The position numbers were made by a program, and so were the translations under genes. A model generated the notes under the pieces. It was not told where the DNA came from, did no database searches, and saw nothing but the letters and a program-made list of their open reading frames with translations. Below, in pieces: positions 1 through 6,577 of a DNA stretch of 8,097 nt (the first letter of the stretch is position 1; the number at the start of each line of letters is the position of its first letter). Source of the DNA: Ignavibacteriota bacterium (GTDB lineage Bacteria > Bacteroidota > Ignavibacteria > UBA10030 > SZUA-254); NCBI GenBank assembly GCA_016191715.1, contig JACPVN010000587.1, forward strand, positions 1 through 8,097, written 5' to 3'.

Positions 1-1598
1 GATGGAATTCCATCAAGTACTATTGTATTTTTTCCAAAGAATTTTATATTGAAGCCAATTCCTTCTAACACGGAATGAAGTTCTTTAATAAGAACAGCGT
101 CACTCGCTGACAATTCGATCGTTTGTGGAAATAATAATTGCTGTGAAGAAGGGTCATTCTCTTCAAATCGTTTTAGGATTCTTTCATACATAACACGTTC
201 ATGCGCCGCATGTTGATCAACCAGCATTAATCCCTCATCAATTGGTACGAGGATATATTTGTTATGCAGTTGCCATATTCGTACATCACTCAACAAGGGT
301 TGTACTTGCTCAAACCGTGAATTATTTTGCTCGTACTCCGTGTCTTGATTTGTGTTTGGAAGGAAACCATATTTCCGATCTGAAGACAGCTGACCGATGT
401 TAACCGGGAAATTTCCAAACGGTAAACCTGAATCATCTCTCGTTGGTAACACTTTCAACAAATCTTCCCAACCACTTACACGCTGTTGGTTGAATGTTGG
501 TGAAGAAGTAAACTTCATACCAATTTCCGATGAAGATTGTGCAGTATTCCGGATGGAAATTGAAGGAATCAAATCATGTCCGGACAATGCTCCGCGTACA
601 CTGCTCAATACAAAACGATACATCGTCTGTTCGTCATCGAACTTCACTTCCATTTTTGACGGGTGAACATTTATATCCACTCTCTTCGGATCTATTTCGA
701 TGAACAATACAAAGAACGGGAAACTTCCTTTCTCCAATAAATTTTCATATGCATGAAAGACTGCATGATTGATACTTTTATTTTGAATATATCTTCCGTT
801 CAAGTAGAGATATTGTTCAGTTTTTCCTTTTCTTGCAAAGTCCGGTTTCCCAAGGAAACCGGAAAGTCGGGCAAAGGCAGTTTCATCTTCAAAGAAGAAA
901 ACTGTCTTGCTGAGATTTTCTCCAAAAACATCTTTTAGTCTTTCTTCCAGCTCGGTAGAACGTAAATTGAAAATGGTCTCATCATTACTAATAAATTCAA
1001 ATGCGATTTCGGGATGGGCAAGAGCGGCTCTTTGAACTGCATCAGCGATATGTTTAAATTCTGTCTGGTCGCTCTTCTGAAATTTTCTTCTTGCAGGAGT
1101 GTTGTAAAACAAATTCTTTACCCGAATTGATGTACCAACCGCCGCTACATCCTCAGCGATTTCTAATATCAGACCACCTTCAATTCGTACTTTTGTTGCA
1201 ACCTCTGAATTTTCCTGACGGGTTTTCATCTCAACCTGAGCAATTGCGGCTATTGTTGCCAATGCCTCGCCTCGAAAACCGAATGTTTCAATACATTCTA
1301 AGTCTTCTGCCTTCGCAATTTTACTTGTTGCATGTCGTTCGAACGCAATCGCCGCGTCTTCTACATTCATCCCGCATCCATCATCAATCAACTGAATTAA
1401 CGATTTACCACTCTCTGCAATGATAACCTTGATAGATTGCGCTCCTGCATTAAGCGAGTTTTCGAGCAACTCTTTCACGACGGATGCAGGTCGTTGGATG
1501 ACTTCTCCCGCCGCAATTTTATTCGCAACGACTTCCGGGAGAATATTGATTGTACGTATCAAACTCTGTTTGTTCGGAATTATTTGTTTAACGCTCAA
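1..1598 (-). CDS. mutL: DNA mismatch repair protein MutL (3' end outside the window)
   Basis: MutL is the ATP-driven clamp protein that links mismatch recognition by MutS to strand excision. About 532 codons are present; the last C-terminal part lies beyond base 1. The N-terminal GHKL ATPase is clear: KIAAGEV (27-33), SVVKELLEN (39-47, with catalytic Glu43 and Mg-binding Asn47), DDGCGM (72-77), RHATSK (88-93) and TFGFRGEAL (105-113). The C-terminal half carries DQHAAHERVMYE (461-472; bases 183-218), which fits the DQHA(X)2E(X)4E metal-binding endonuclease motif. This MutL should therefore nick DNA itself, as in bacteria that lack MutH. No ATG is available in frame. The first start is TTG at 1598, in a TTGA overlap with the stop of the Spy-like gene upstream. 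A second TTG at 1562 would give an N-terminus closer to the usual MutL length. Gene identity is certain; the start is not. Confidence 0.96.
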   Translation of the reverse strand, partial: MSVKQIIPNKQSLIRTINILPEVVANKIAAGEVIQRPASVVKELLENSLNAGAQSIKVIIAESGKSLIQLIDDGCGMNVEDAAIAFERHATSKIAKAEDLECIETFGFRGEALATIAAIAQVEMKTRQENSEVATKVRIEGGLILEIAEDVAAVGTSIRVKNLFYNTPARRKFQKSDQTEFKHIADAVQRAALAHPEIAFEFISNDETIFNLRSTELEERLKDVFGENLSKTVFFFEDETAFARLSGFLGKPDFARKGKTEQYLYLNGRYIQNKSINHAVFHAYENLLEKGSFPFFVLFIEIDPKRVDINVHPSKMEVKFDDEQTMYRFVLSSVRGALSGHDLIPSISIRNTAQSSSEIGMKFTSSPTFNQQRVSGWEDLLKVLPTRDDSGLPFGNFPVNIGQLSSDRKYGFLPNTNQDTEYEQNNSRFEQVQPLLSDVRIWQLHNKYILVPIDEGLMLVDQHAAHERVMYERILKRFEENDPSSQQLLFPQTIELSASDAVLIKELHSVLEGIGFNIKFFGKNTIVLDGIP

Positions 1599-2104
1599 TT
1601 ATCTTCCCGTCCGCCTCTCCACCGTTCTCGTTTCCCTTCATAAATGTCTTTCATTGCCCCGCGAACCTGTTTGTTAAAATCGCGCTCGAACAAAAGAAAT
1701 TTTGCAAACTTTTCAGGAGATAACATTTTCTTTACCTCATTCCTGAATCTATCTCGTTCACGGAATAACTTTTCATCAAAGGCAATGATGTGGTCAATGA
1801 GTTTTGGTACATCCTTCAAGTTTTCATCCACAAGGAGTTCCTGTAAATCATCGAGCATTTGATCTCGTTCTTTCATCACATCACGTGCGATTTCTTCGTG
1901 CGCGCTTTGCTTGGCAAAGAACCTGATTGATTCTACTTCATTTAATTTCAAGACTTCAATCAATCTCATCTTTTTGAATCGTTCAAGTCGTTCCGGCGGT
2001 GGACCTTGCCCCATCTGTTCATGCCCAAAACCCGGACCGTGCTGTGAATATATTAATGTCACTGCAAATAGTATTGTAATAACCAATGAATTAAGTATTC
2101 TCAT
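1595..2104 (-). CDS. Spy/CpxP-like periplasmic stress (metal-resistance type) protein
   Basis: The protein has 169 aa and an N-terminal signal peptide (hydrophobic residues 4-18, likely cleavage near Tyr-Ser-Gln at 19-21). The mature part is highly charged and predicted all-helical. A Gly/Pro/His stretch (22-37) is followed by ERLERFKKMRLIEVLKLNEVES, then a long helical region ending in LSPEKFAKFLLFERDF. The 'LSPEKFAKF' element resembles the LTxxQ-type motifs of Spy/CpxP and the Metal_resist (periplasmic heavy-metal sensor) family. Those proteins are periplasmic chaperones or sensors that act in envelope stress. Position supports this: it lies 26 nt behind an anti-sigma gene in an ECF operon, a common setting for this family. 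A good ribosome site (AAGGA at 2112-2116) precedes the ATG. The stop codon overlaps the probable mutL start. The family call rests on motif style and context, so the exact subfamily and any metal bound are unknown. Confidence 0.72.
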   Translation of the reverse strand: MRILNSLVITILFAVTLIYSQHGPGFGHEQMGQGPPPERLERFKKMRLIEVLKLNEVESIRFFAKQSAHEEIARDVMKERDQMLDDLQELLVDENLKDVPKLIDHIIAFDEKLFRERDRFRNEVKKMLSPEKFAKFLLFERDFNKQVRGAMKDIYEGKRERWRGGREDN

Positions 2105-2130
2105 CGTTGTATCCTTTCAAAGTAATTTCA

Positions 2131-2733
2131 TTATCGTTGTTCAAACTCTGCCGGTTGTTCCAGCAGTGCAAGTAACCGGGAAGCATCGCTTTCATTCATC
2201 GAGGAAAGAATGGTTTCCGTCACATCTTCGGTCAGAGGAATATTTTCCGTTATTTCTGCTAAAATCTCGGTAATGACGCTTCTGTCATCTTGTGTGTTGG
2301 TTTCTACTGTACCATTTACTTCTAACCCTAATAAGTAGTCTAAATTCTCTGTACCGTTTTCCTGTAGGATGTTCTCAGCCCTGCTCTTTATTGTTGTCGT
2401 TGATTGTGGCTGATAATTAATTATCAACATCACCAACATAACCGTCATCGCGAATGGAAGAATAAACCGTTGTACATACTCAGGAATTTGAAATGATTGT
2501 TTCTTTGCCGCTAACCGCTCGTGAAGACGCGGTAAGATAGCAGCAAAATACAATTCCGATGGCTCCTGTGGTTTCATTTCTTTCAGACCAAGTAAAAGGT
2601 GTAAGAGTTCATCTGCAGTCGCTCTGCAATCCGAACAACGTTCCAAGTGCGATTGAACGCCTGAGTATTGTCCGTTCGATAATTTATTGACAACATAATC
2701 GGGAAGTAAAACTTCAACTTCAGAGCATTTCAT
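2131..2733 (-). CDS. Membrane-anchored anti-sigma factor with zinc-finger (zf-HC2 type) N-terminus
   Basis: The protein has 200 aa. The N-terminal cytoplasmic domain has Cys3 and then His29-x3-Cys33-x2-Cys36, the HxxxCxxC signature of ZAS anti-sigma factors, which clamp their cognate ECF sigma factor. One membrane segment follows at about 90-107 (FILPFAMTVMLVMLIINY). The remaining roughly 90 residues are acidic and probably periplasmic, where a signal would be sensed. The ATG lies in a 4-base ATGA overlap with the sigma-factor stop and has a strong AAGGAG ribosome site (2742-2747) inside the sigma gene, so the two are translationally coupled. Such coupling keeps sigma and anti-sigma in balance. 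By family knowledge, release would come from proteolysis or a conformational change in the anti-sigma factor; nothing in the window shows which. Confidence 0.88.
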   Translation of the reverse strand: MKCSEVEVLLPDYVVNKLSNGQYSGVQSHLERCSDCRATADELLHLLLGLKEMKPQEPSELYFAAILPRLHERLAAKKQSFQIPEYVQRFILPFAMTVMLVMLIINYQPQSTTTIKSRAENILQENGTENLDYLLGLEVNGTVETNTQDDRSVITEILAEITENIPLTEDVTETILSSMNESDASRLLALLEQPAEFEQR

Positions 2734-3281
2734 AACTGATACTCCTTTTGCATACTGTTTTTAATTTTATTCAATGCGAAAAAATAATTGGCTTTCACCG
2801 CTCCTTCGGAGCGATTCATAATCTTTGCAATTTCCTGATAAGGCAACTCATCAAAATACCGTAGTTGAAAAACCGCTTTTTGTTGAGTCGGCAAATCCGC
2901 TATTGCAACATCAAGAAGCGATTGATATTCCTTTTGTAATAATGCTTTATCCGCCTCCTCTCCGATGTCAACACGGTCTTCAACTTCGTGGTACTGAAAA
3001 AGGTCTTTGAATTTTCTTTTACTAACGACACTAAACGACGTATTGACAGTAATTCGATACAGCCACGTGTAAAACTCAGAGTCACCCCGAAAGTCTTTTA
3101 ATTTTTCGTACACCTTGATAAACACATCCTGAGTGACGTCATCTGCTTCTTCATGCGAGCCAACGATCCGTCTCGCTATCCAATAGACTTTTTTCTGGTA
3201 GCGGCGAACGAGTTCATTGAAACCGGAAACATTACCGTCTTTGAACTCGACTATTAACTCTGCATCAGTTTGTTGAGACAT
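2730..3281 (-). CDS. ECF-family RNA polymerase sigma factor (RpoE-like)
   Basis: At 183 aa this is the normal length for a group 4 (extracytoplasmic function) sigma factor, with only regions 2 and 4. Region 2 spans about 18-88: FNELVRRYQKKVYWIARRI, then EADDVTQDVFIKVYEKL (core-binding and -10 recognition), then FRGDSEFYTWLYRITVN. Region 4 spans about 127-177, with LPTQQKAVFQLRYFDELPYQEIA and the helix-turn-helix NRSEGAVKANYFFALNKIK that reads the -35 box. It directs RNA polymerase to stress promoters and is held inactive by the anti-sigma factor encoded next. The ATG at 3281 has only a weak upstream GATGGA. Sigma factors of this type usually activate their own operon, but I could not pick a convincing promoter in the 320 bases upstream. 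The family call is secure; the regulon is unknown. Confidence 0.95.
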   Translation of the reverse strand: MSQQTDAELIVEFKDGNVSGFNELVRRYQKKVYWIARRIVGSHEEADDVTQDVFIKVYEKLKDFRGDSEFYTWLYRITVNTSFSVVSKRKFKDLFQYHEVEDRVDIGEEADKALLQKEYQSLLDVAIADLPTQQKAVFQLRYFDELPYQEIAKIMNRSEGAVKANYFFALNKIKNSMQKEYQL

Positions 3282-3601
3282 TCCATCGTTGTTATATTTG
3301 CCACGCGCATGATTTATTAAGGAAAATGCAATCCGTTATTTATTCAAGTGTACAAAAATGAAGTGCATGGCAAGTGAATGTGAGTCGCACTTAGTTATTT
3401 GCTATTATTTAGATGGAAATGTAGGGAAAAGGTTTAAGGAGGGCAAGAACTGCTATTTGTTATCAGTTATTCGTTATTAGAAACATTACTGCGAAGTTAC
3501 AGACCATATTCTGTTGCCTGTAATCCGCTTCTGGTTGTGCGATGTACTCACGATCAAGATTGGTCAGGAGTTGGATTTCCTTCCCACTTAAAAATACATT
3601 A
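3282..3601. other. Intergenic stretch with no gene
   Basis: These 320 bases lie between the toxin stop and the sigma-factor start and should hold the promoter of the sigma operon. No coding frame looks real. Visible structure: an inverted repeat AAGTGC/GCACTT (3361-3366 and 3387-3392), an inverted repeat TTACAG/CTGTAA (3497-3502 and 3518-3523), and the repeat element at 3548-3586 listed separately. A plus-strand AAGGAGGG at 3437-3444 looks like a ribosome site, but no start codon or frame follows it. I found no convincing -35/-10 pair for the sigma operon. Confidence 0.6.
3548..3586 (-). repeat. Copy 1 of a hairpin repeat, just after the toxin stop codon
   Basis: Bases 3548-3571 match 4207-4230 at 22 of 24 positions, including an identical 17-base core (CAAGATTGGTCAGGAGT at 3555-3571). 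Both copies end in CCTTCCCA (3579-3586 here). Between the shared ends lies a short hairpin, AGGA/TCCT. On the coding strand it starts 15 nt past the toxin stop. It may be a dispersed 3' intergenic element or the edge of an inserted cassette. Confidence 0.7.
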
Positions 3602-3913
3602 TTAGTTCCGATTCAATAGTTCATCCAATTTTTCCGGGTTTTGACGACTATCCCAAATGGACAAAATATTTATTTGTTGATTTGTATCTTCATAGAGAAT
3701 AAGGTAATCTCTTACTACCTTTACTCTCACATAATCATCAGTGGTTGTTTTTCGACCAATGTGAGGATGAAGAGCGATGAGTTTTATTGCCTCTCTGATG
3801 AGCCTATCTAATTTGTTACTGTATGTTTTTGAAGAATTCCGAACAGTCCAATATTCTAAGATACGGATTCTCTCTTGTTGTGCGCGGAACGACCAAATTA
3901 CTTGTTTAGCCAT
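3602..3913 (-). CDS. RelE/ParE-family toxin of a type II toxin-antitoxin pair
   Basis: At 103 aa this is the usual size of RelE/ParE-fold toxins. The order of elements fits the family: an N-terminal strand (KQVIWSFRAQQ), two helices (RIRILEYWTVRNSSKTYSNK and LDRLIREAIKLIALHP), the 'HPHIGRKTT' turn, then strands VRVKVVRDYLILYE and INILSIWDSRQNPEKL. The ending WDSRQNPEKL is typical of a RelE/ParE branch common in Bacteroidota. Members either cut mRNA on the ribosome (RelE) or poison gyrase (ParE); the sequence does not say which. The gene overlaps the antitoxin upstream by 16 nt and has no clear ribosome site, so its translation is probably coupled to that of the antitoxin. It appears full length with no frame damage. 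Confidence 0.88.
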   Translation of the reverse strand: MAKQVIWSFRAQQERIRILEYWTVRNSSKTYSNKLDRLIREAIKLIALHPHIGRKTTTDDYVRVKVVRDYLILYEDTNQQINILSIWDSRQNPEKLDELLNRN

Positions 3914-4134
3914 TCATCCGTTGTTTTATCTGCTTGTTCGTTTGTCAGGAATTGACCGTTCTTTATTTGTACTCTCGCTTCATGGACAGCTTGTACTTGA
4001 GCTTCACTCATTTGATATGGTTCAACCTCTCCCATGTCCACTTCTAACAAAGTATTCAACTCATACAATACGGTTCTGCTATCAGTGAGTTGGATTTTAT
4101 TAATGAGTTTTTGTTTTAATTCGAGTGTTGACAT
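3898..4134 (-). CDS. Antitoxin of the type II toxin-antitoxin pair
   Basis: This small protein (78 aa) is encoded directly before, and overlapping, the RelE/ParE toxin, which is the standard antitoxin-first layout. The N-terminal half is helical (LELKQKLINKIQLTDSRTVLYELNTLLE) and could dimerise and bind the operator. The C-terminal half is polar and acidic (MSEAQVQAVHEARVQIKNGQFLTNEQADKTTDEWLNK), as expected for the part that wraps and neutralises the toxin and is degraded by proteases. I cannot place it in a named DNA-binding class such as RHH, Phd or HTH. The ATG at 4134 has no evident Shine-Dalgarno and a short leader of about 12 nt from the likely promoter. The pair probably represses its own promoter. 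The role is assigned mainly by position, size and partner. Confidence 0.82.
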   Translation of the reverse strand: MSTLELKQKLINKIQLTDSRTVLYELNTLLEVDMGEVEPYQMSEAQVQAVHEARVQIKNGQFLTNEQADKTTDEWLNK

Positions 4135-4153
4135 AGTTGGTTATCTTTTTTAC

Positions 4154-4181
4154 AATATAAGAAACATTTCATTTTTTACAA
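4154..4181 (-). promoter_or_regulatory. Likely promoter of the toxin-antitoxin operon
   Basis: On the minus strand there is TTGTAA (4176-4181), a 16-base spacer and TATATT (4154-4159), ending 19 bases before the antitoxin ATG. The T/A-rich direct repeat TTTTTTACAATNTAA occurs twice here (4146-4160 and 4172-4186, 26 bases apart), overlapping both boxes. The match to consensus is moderate and the region is AT-rich, so chance resemblance is possible. Confidence 0.42.
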
Positions 4182-4200
4182 TCTAAACATTCGAGATTGT
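4178..4200. promoter_or_regulatory. Candidate operator (inverted repeat) at the toxin-antitoxin promoter
   Basis: ACAATCT (4178-4184) and AGATTGT (4194-4200) form a perfect 7-base inverted repeat with a 9-base centre. It overlaps the likely -35 box of the toxin-antitoxin promoter. Antitoxin dimers usually bind such palindromes to repress their own operon. That use is inferred from position. Confidence 0.4.
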
Positions 4201-4206
4201 CTTAAT

Positions 4207-4262
4207 TCACGTCCAAGATTGGTCAGGAGTACACTTGTCCGCCGTGGCGGAACTCCTTCCCA
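4207..4262 (-). repeat. Copy 2 of the hairpin repeat, just after the stop of the glycine-zipper gene
   Basis: Bases 4207-4230 match copy 1 (3548-3571) at 22 of 24 positions, and both copies end in CCTTCCCA (4255-4262 here). The centre is longer: an outer stem AGGAGT/ACTCCT (4225-4230, 4252-4257) encloses the palindrome TCCGCC-GT-GGCGGA (4238-4251). On the coding strand the element begins 11 nt past the stop of the gene at 4274-4753. There is no T-run, so it is not a classical terminator. Confidence 0.72.
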
Positions 4263-4273
4263 GAAGGAAAAAC

Positions 4274-4753
4274 TCAAAACAATCTCTTTAGTAGTTCTCT
4301 CTTTTCTTCCGTATCTAATTTCCTGAACTCAAATTTCTTGTCTTGACCTCCTGCCGCACCTATTATTCCTCCCAGCATCCCTCCGCCTAACATTCCTATG
4401 ACAGTCTCATCCGAACGAAATAAGTTTGCAAGTGGATTGTCCGATTTCTCTGAAATCACATTCATCAATATTCCACCGACCACTGCCCCGCCAACGAAAC
4501 CCAAACCAAAGTGCGACTCTCTTCTCATGATGAGGTATTGAATAGAATCCTGATGAAGAACAATCTCAAAATTCATTGACTTCATGTACACTGAATCTGA
4601 TTCGTATTTGTCAATTACAACATTGATGAACGGTTGATTTGAGTTCGTATATACTTCCCATAACTCCGGTTGTGCGATGGATGTACTTGCGACAACAAAT
4701 AGTATGGCTATTATATAAAACAAATATTTTGTAAGAGTTTGTGTTTCTTTCAT
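4274..4753 (-). CDS. Exported or membrane protein with two glycine-zipper segments, function unknown
   Basis: I do not recognise the family of this 159-aa protein. Residues 8-27 form a signal peptide with likely cleavage after Ser-Ile-Ala, just before Gln28. Residues 29-78 look like a small beta-rich domain (ELWEVYTNSNQPFINVVIDKYESDSVYMK). Two Gly-rich hydrophobic stretches follow: 82-100 (FGLGFVGGAVVGGILMNVI) and 118-136 (VIGMLGGGMLGGIIGAAGG). Their GxxxG spacing is that of glycine zippers, which pack transmembrane helices and often oligomerise in the envelope. The last residues are charged (FRKLDTEEKRELLKRLF). The ATG has a strong AAGGAG ribosome site 7 nt away (4761-4766). It stands between the propeller gene and the toxin-antitoxin pair and shows no functional link to either. 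The ORF is convincing; the function is open. Confidence 0.75.
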   Translation of the reverse strand: MKETQTLTKYLFYIIAILFVVASTSIAQPELWEVYTNSNQPFINVVIDKYESDSVYMKSMNFEIVLHQDSIQYLIMRRESHFGLGFVGGAVVGGILMNVISEKSDNPLANLFRSDETVIGMLGGGMLGGIIGAAGGQDKKFEFRKLDTEEKRELLKRLF

Positions 4754-4811
4754 TCTATTTCTCCTTTCTTTATTGTTTCTCCATTACTCGGCGTTCACGC
4801 TTGTCATGCCT

Positions 4812-4888
4812 TTAGTATGTGACCATGTCGTGACCTGTGACTTTGTGTTTGTGTCATGGTGGCGCCGTTACACCCTAGTATATACTAA
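4812..4888. repeat. Nested inverted repeats between the propeller gene and the glycine-zipper gene
   Basis: An outer pair TTAGTAT/ATACTAA (4812-4818, 4882-4888) encloses an inner pair ACCATG/CATGGT (4822-4827, 4855-4860). The right outer arm lies within a perfect 12-base palindrome, TAGTATATACTA (4876-4887). The motif GTGAC occurs three times at 4819, 4830 and 4837. The block starts 3 bases past the stop of the propeller gene and ends 58 bases before the next gene's ATG. It could be a 3' end structure or a regulatory site; the arms are short. Confidence 0.4.
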
Positions 4889-4891
4889 GTC

Positions 4892-6577
4892 TTACCTCAG
4901 CAAGATAAGTTTCTTCGTTTCACTGTAATTTTCTGTTTGCAAACGATAAAAGTAAATGCCGCTTGATAGATTAGATGCTTTAAAGTTAATTGTTTTATAT
5001 CCCGGATCTTCTACTGCATCTATGAGTGTGGCAATAAGTTGTCCCATTACATCAAAGACTTTAATCGTAACATGACTCTTTCTTGGCAATTCAAAACTAA
5101 TTGATGTACTCGGATTAAAAGGATTGGGATAATTTTGTTTTAAACCGAATTCCTTTGGAAATATACTTCCAACAGAATGAATAGATGTTATGAGTTGTGA
5201 CGATGGTCGTTTCCACAAACCACTCATGCCAGCAGCAAATAGATATGATTCATTTACTGCAATACTCCAAACAGTTTTATCTTCAAGTCCGGTACTAATA
5301 TCTGTCCAGTTAGAACCGTTATCACTCGTTTGAAAAATACCATCAGATGTACCGGCAAATAAATTTTCATCCTTAATTTTAAGGGCTTGTATAGAATAAT
5401 TTTGAAGACCTGAATTAACAGGAGTCCATGTGAAGTCCTTATCTGTTGAACGAAATACACCGCCACCCTTTGTTCCAATAAAAATAATTGTATCATTAAC
5501 AGCAATAGATTTAATATCAGTATTAGTAATCCCTGTATTTTCTACTGACCAGGAAGCGCCACCATTGGTTGATAAGTAGAAACCATCTCTCGTTCCAACA
5601 TATATATCTGAATCTTTAACATAAAGTGATTTAATTCTTTTATGGTTAAAATAACCTGAGTCAATGCAGACCCAACTTGTATCATTTATTGATGAACGAA
5701 ACAGTCCGTCACCTTCAGTACCCGCATAAATAATTGTATCGTCCATGGCAAATGAATACACGGCAGGATATGAACAAGGCCAGGTTCCAAAGAGTGACCA
5801 ATGTAAACCATCATTTGTTGAACGATACACACCACCACCATACATTGGACCTCCCGTACCGGCATAAATGGTACTTCCATTACTAATAAGTGAAAGAACA
5901 CTTTGTTGAAAACCCCATACCAGACTCAATACCGCCCAAAGTGAATCATTGTCTGTTATCCTGTAAATATTTCCATTCTCAGTACCTACAACGATAGTTG
6001 AGTCATTACACGTGATTGCATAAACACTCGATCCTGTTAACCCTGCATTCTTGGAAGACCAACTTGAACCGTGATCTGTGGAGCGAAAAACACCACCACT
6101 CCAAGTCCCTATATAAAGCTCATTGCTCTCGTTGAAGAGCGTTCCATTTCTCAGACTTCCTAAATCTGAATTCGTCGCTGTCCAGGTGTCACCATAATTC
6201 GTTGAATAAAATATATCCTTACCGTAAACTGAAATAAATACATACGAGCCATGTACGACAATATCACTTATGTCAGTTCCCGTCAATCCACTATTTACAG
6301 GAGTCCAACTTACTCCATTATCGGTTGAACGGAACACTCCGGCATAATATGTTCCGGCAAAAAGTATGGTATCAATTCGAGCGACTGATAAAATAAAAAT
6401 ATCAGTTAACCCTGAATCAGAAGATATCCAGTTTGTCCCATAATCTGTTGAACGAAAGAAACCATCACCATTTGTTCCAACATAGAACGTCGCTCCCTCA
6501 ATCAAAATACAGTATGGAGTTGCATGCATTAATCCGAATTCAAGCCAATTTGTACCATTATTAGTTGAGCGAAACAA
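4892..6577 (-). CDS. Secreted Asp-box beta-propeller protein with T9SS sorting domain, C-terminal part of a frameshifted gene
   Basis: This 561-residue frame is the main part of one gene whose 5' end lies in another frame (6529-6993). It contains 11 repeats of about 45 residues, each with a 'G-V/L-F-R-S-T-D-x-G-x-x-W' core. This is the Asp-box (BNR) pattern of sialidase and sortilin propellers, alternating with 'dstIfaGT' strands. The C-terminus (483-561) is a T9SS type A sorting domain: YPNPFNPST, VTIKVFDVMGQ, LSSGIYFYRLQ and KKLILLR. The protein is thus probably exported across the outer membrane by the Por machinery and then anchored or released. The formal start here is a TTG inside a repeat (GLFRSTNNG), not a natural N-terminus. 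The frame is open up to 6661 and codes one more half-repeat (INCFAINDTDLFAG). Substrate or binding partner is unknown. Such propellers often mediate adhesion or binding and need not be enzymes. Confidence 0.87.
   Translation of the reverse strand: MFRSTNNGTNWLEFGLMHATPYCILIEGATFYVGTNGDGFFRSTDYGTNWISSDSGLTDIFILSVARIDTILFAGTYYAGVFRSTDNGVSWTPVNSGLTGTDISDIVVHGSYVFISVYGKDIFYSTNYGDTWTATNSDLGSLRNGTLFNESNELYIGTWSGGVFRSTDHGSSWSSKNAGLTGSSVYAITCNDSTIVVGTENGNIYRITDNDSLWAVLSLVWGFQQSVLSLISNGSTIYAGTGGPMYGGGVYRSTNDGLHWSLFGTWPCSYPAVYSFAMDDTIIYAGTEGDGLFRSSINDTSWVCIDSGYFNHKRIKSLYVKDSDIYVGTRDGFYLSTNGGASWSVENTGITNTDIKSIAVNDTIIFIGTKGGGVFRSTDKDFTWTPVNSGLQNYSIQALKIKDENLFAGTSDGIFQTSDNGSNWTDISTGLEDKTVWSIAVNESYLFAAGMSGLWKRPSSQLITSIHSVGSIFPKEFGLKQNYPNPFNPSTSISFELPRKSHVTIKVFDVMGQLIATLIDAVEDPGYKTINFKASNLSSGIYFYRLQTENYSETKKLILLR

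Noticed and set aside
397..1423. Several plus-strand open frames of 60-110 codons
   Set aside because: They lie entirely inside mutL, whose minus-strand frame shows all the expected conserved motifs; they are shadows with no family-like features.
1644..2273. Plus-strand frames opposite the Spy-like and anti-sigma genes
   Set aside because: Ser/Phe/Lys-rich translations typical of antisense shadows, with no ribosome site or motif.
3282..3360. Possible ECF-type or sigma70-type promoter for the sigma operon
   Set aside because: Several partial boxes (TTGTAC, TTGAAT, TAATAA) occur, but none pair at proper spacing, so none is reported.
3360..3375. GAAGTGCATGGCAAGT resembles the arm of the terminator at 7754-7769 (one mismatch in 16)
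   Set aside because: A 16-base match with one mismatch is close to chance expectation in 8 kb, and the partner arm is missing here.
3437..3450. Plus-strand AAGGAGGG, a strong ribosome-site look-alike
   Set aside because: No start codon at proper spacing and no frame after it.
3459..3470. GTTATCAGTTAT shared with the T9SS gene at 7981-7992 (opposite strand), in both places within a repeated 'TTATCAG/TTATTAG' run
   Set aside because: A 12-base match in simple AT-rich sequence is expected by chance; it does not show a shared element by itself.
5254..5901. Minus-strand frames of 71-83 codons within the propeller gene
   Set aside because: They are alternative frames of the Asp-box repeats; the repeat DNA gives regular shadows in the other frames.
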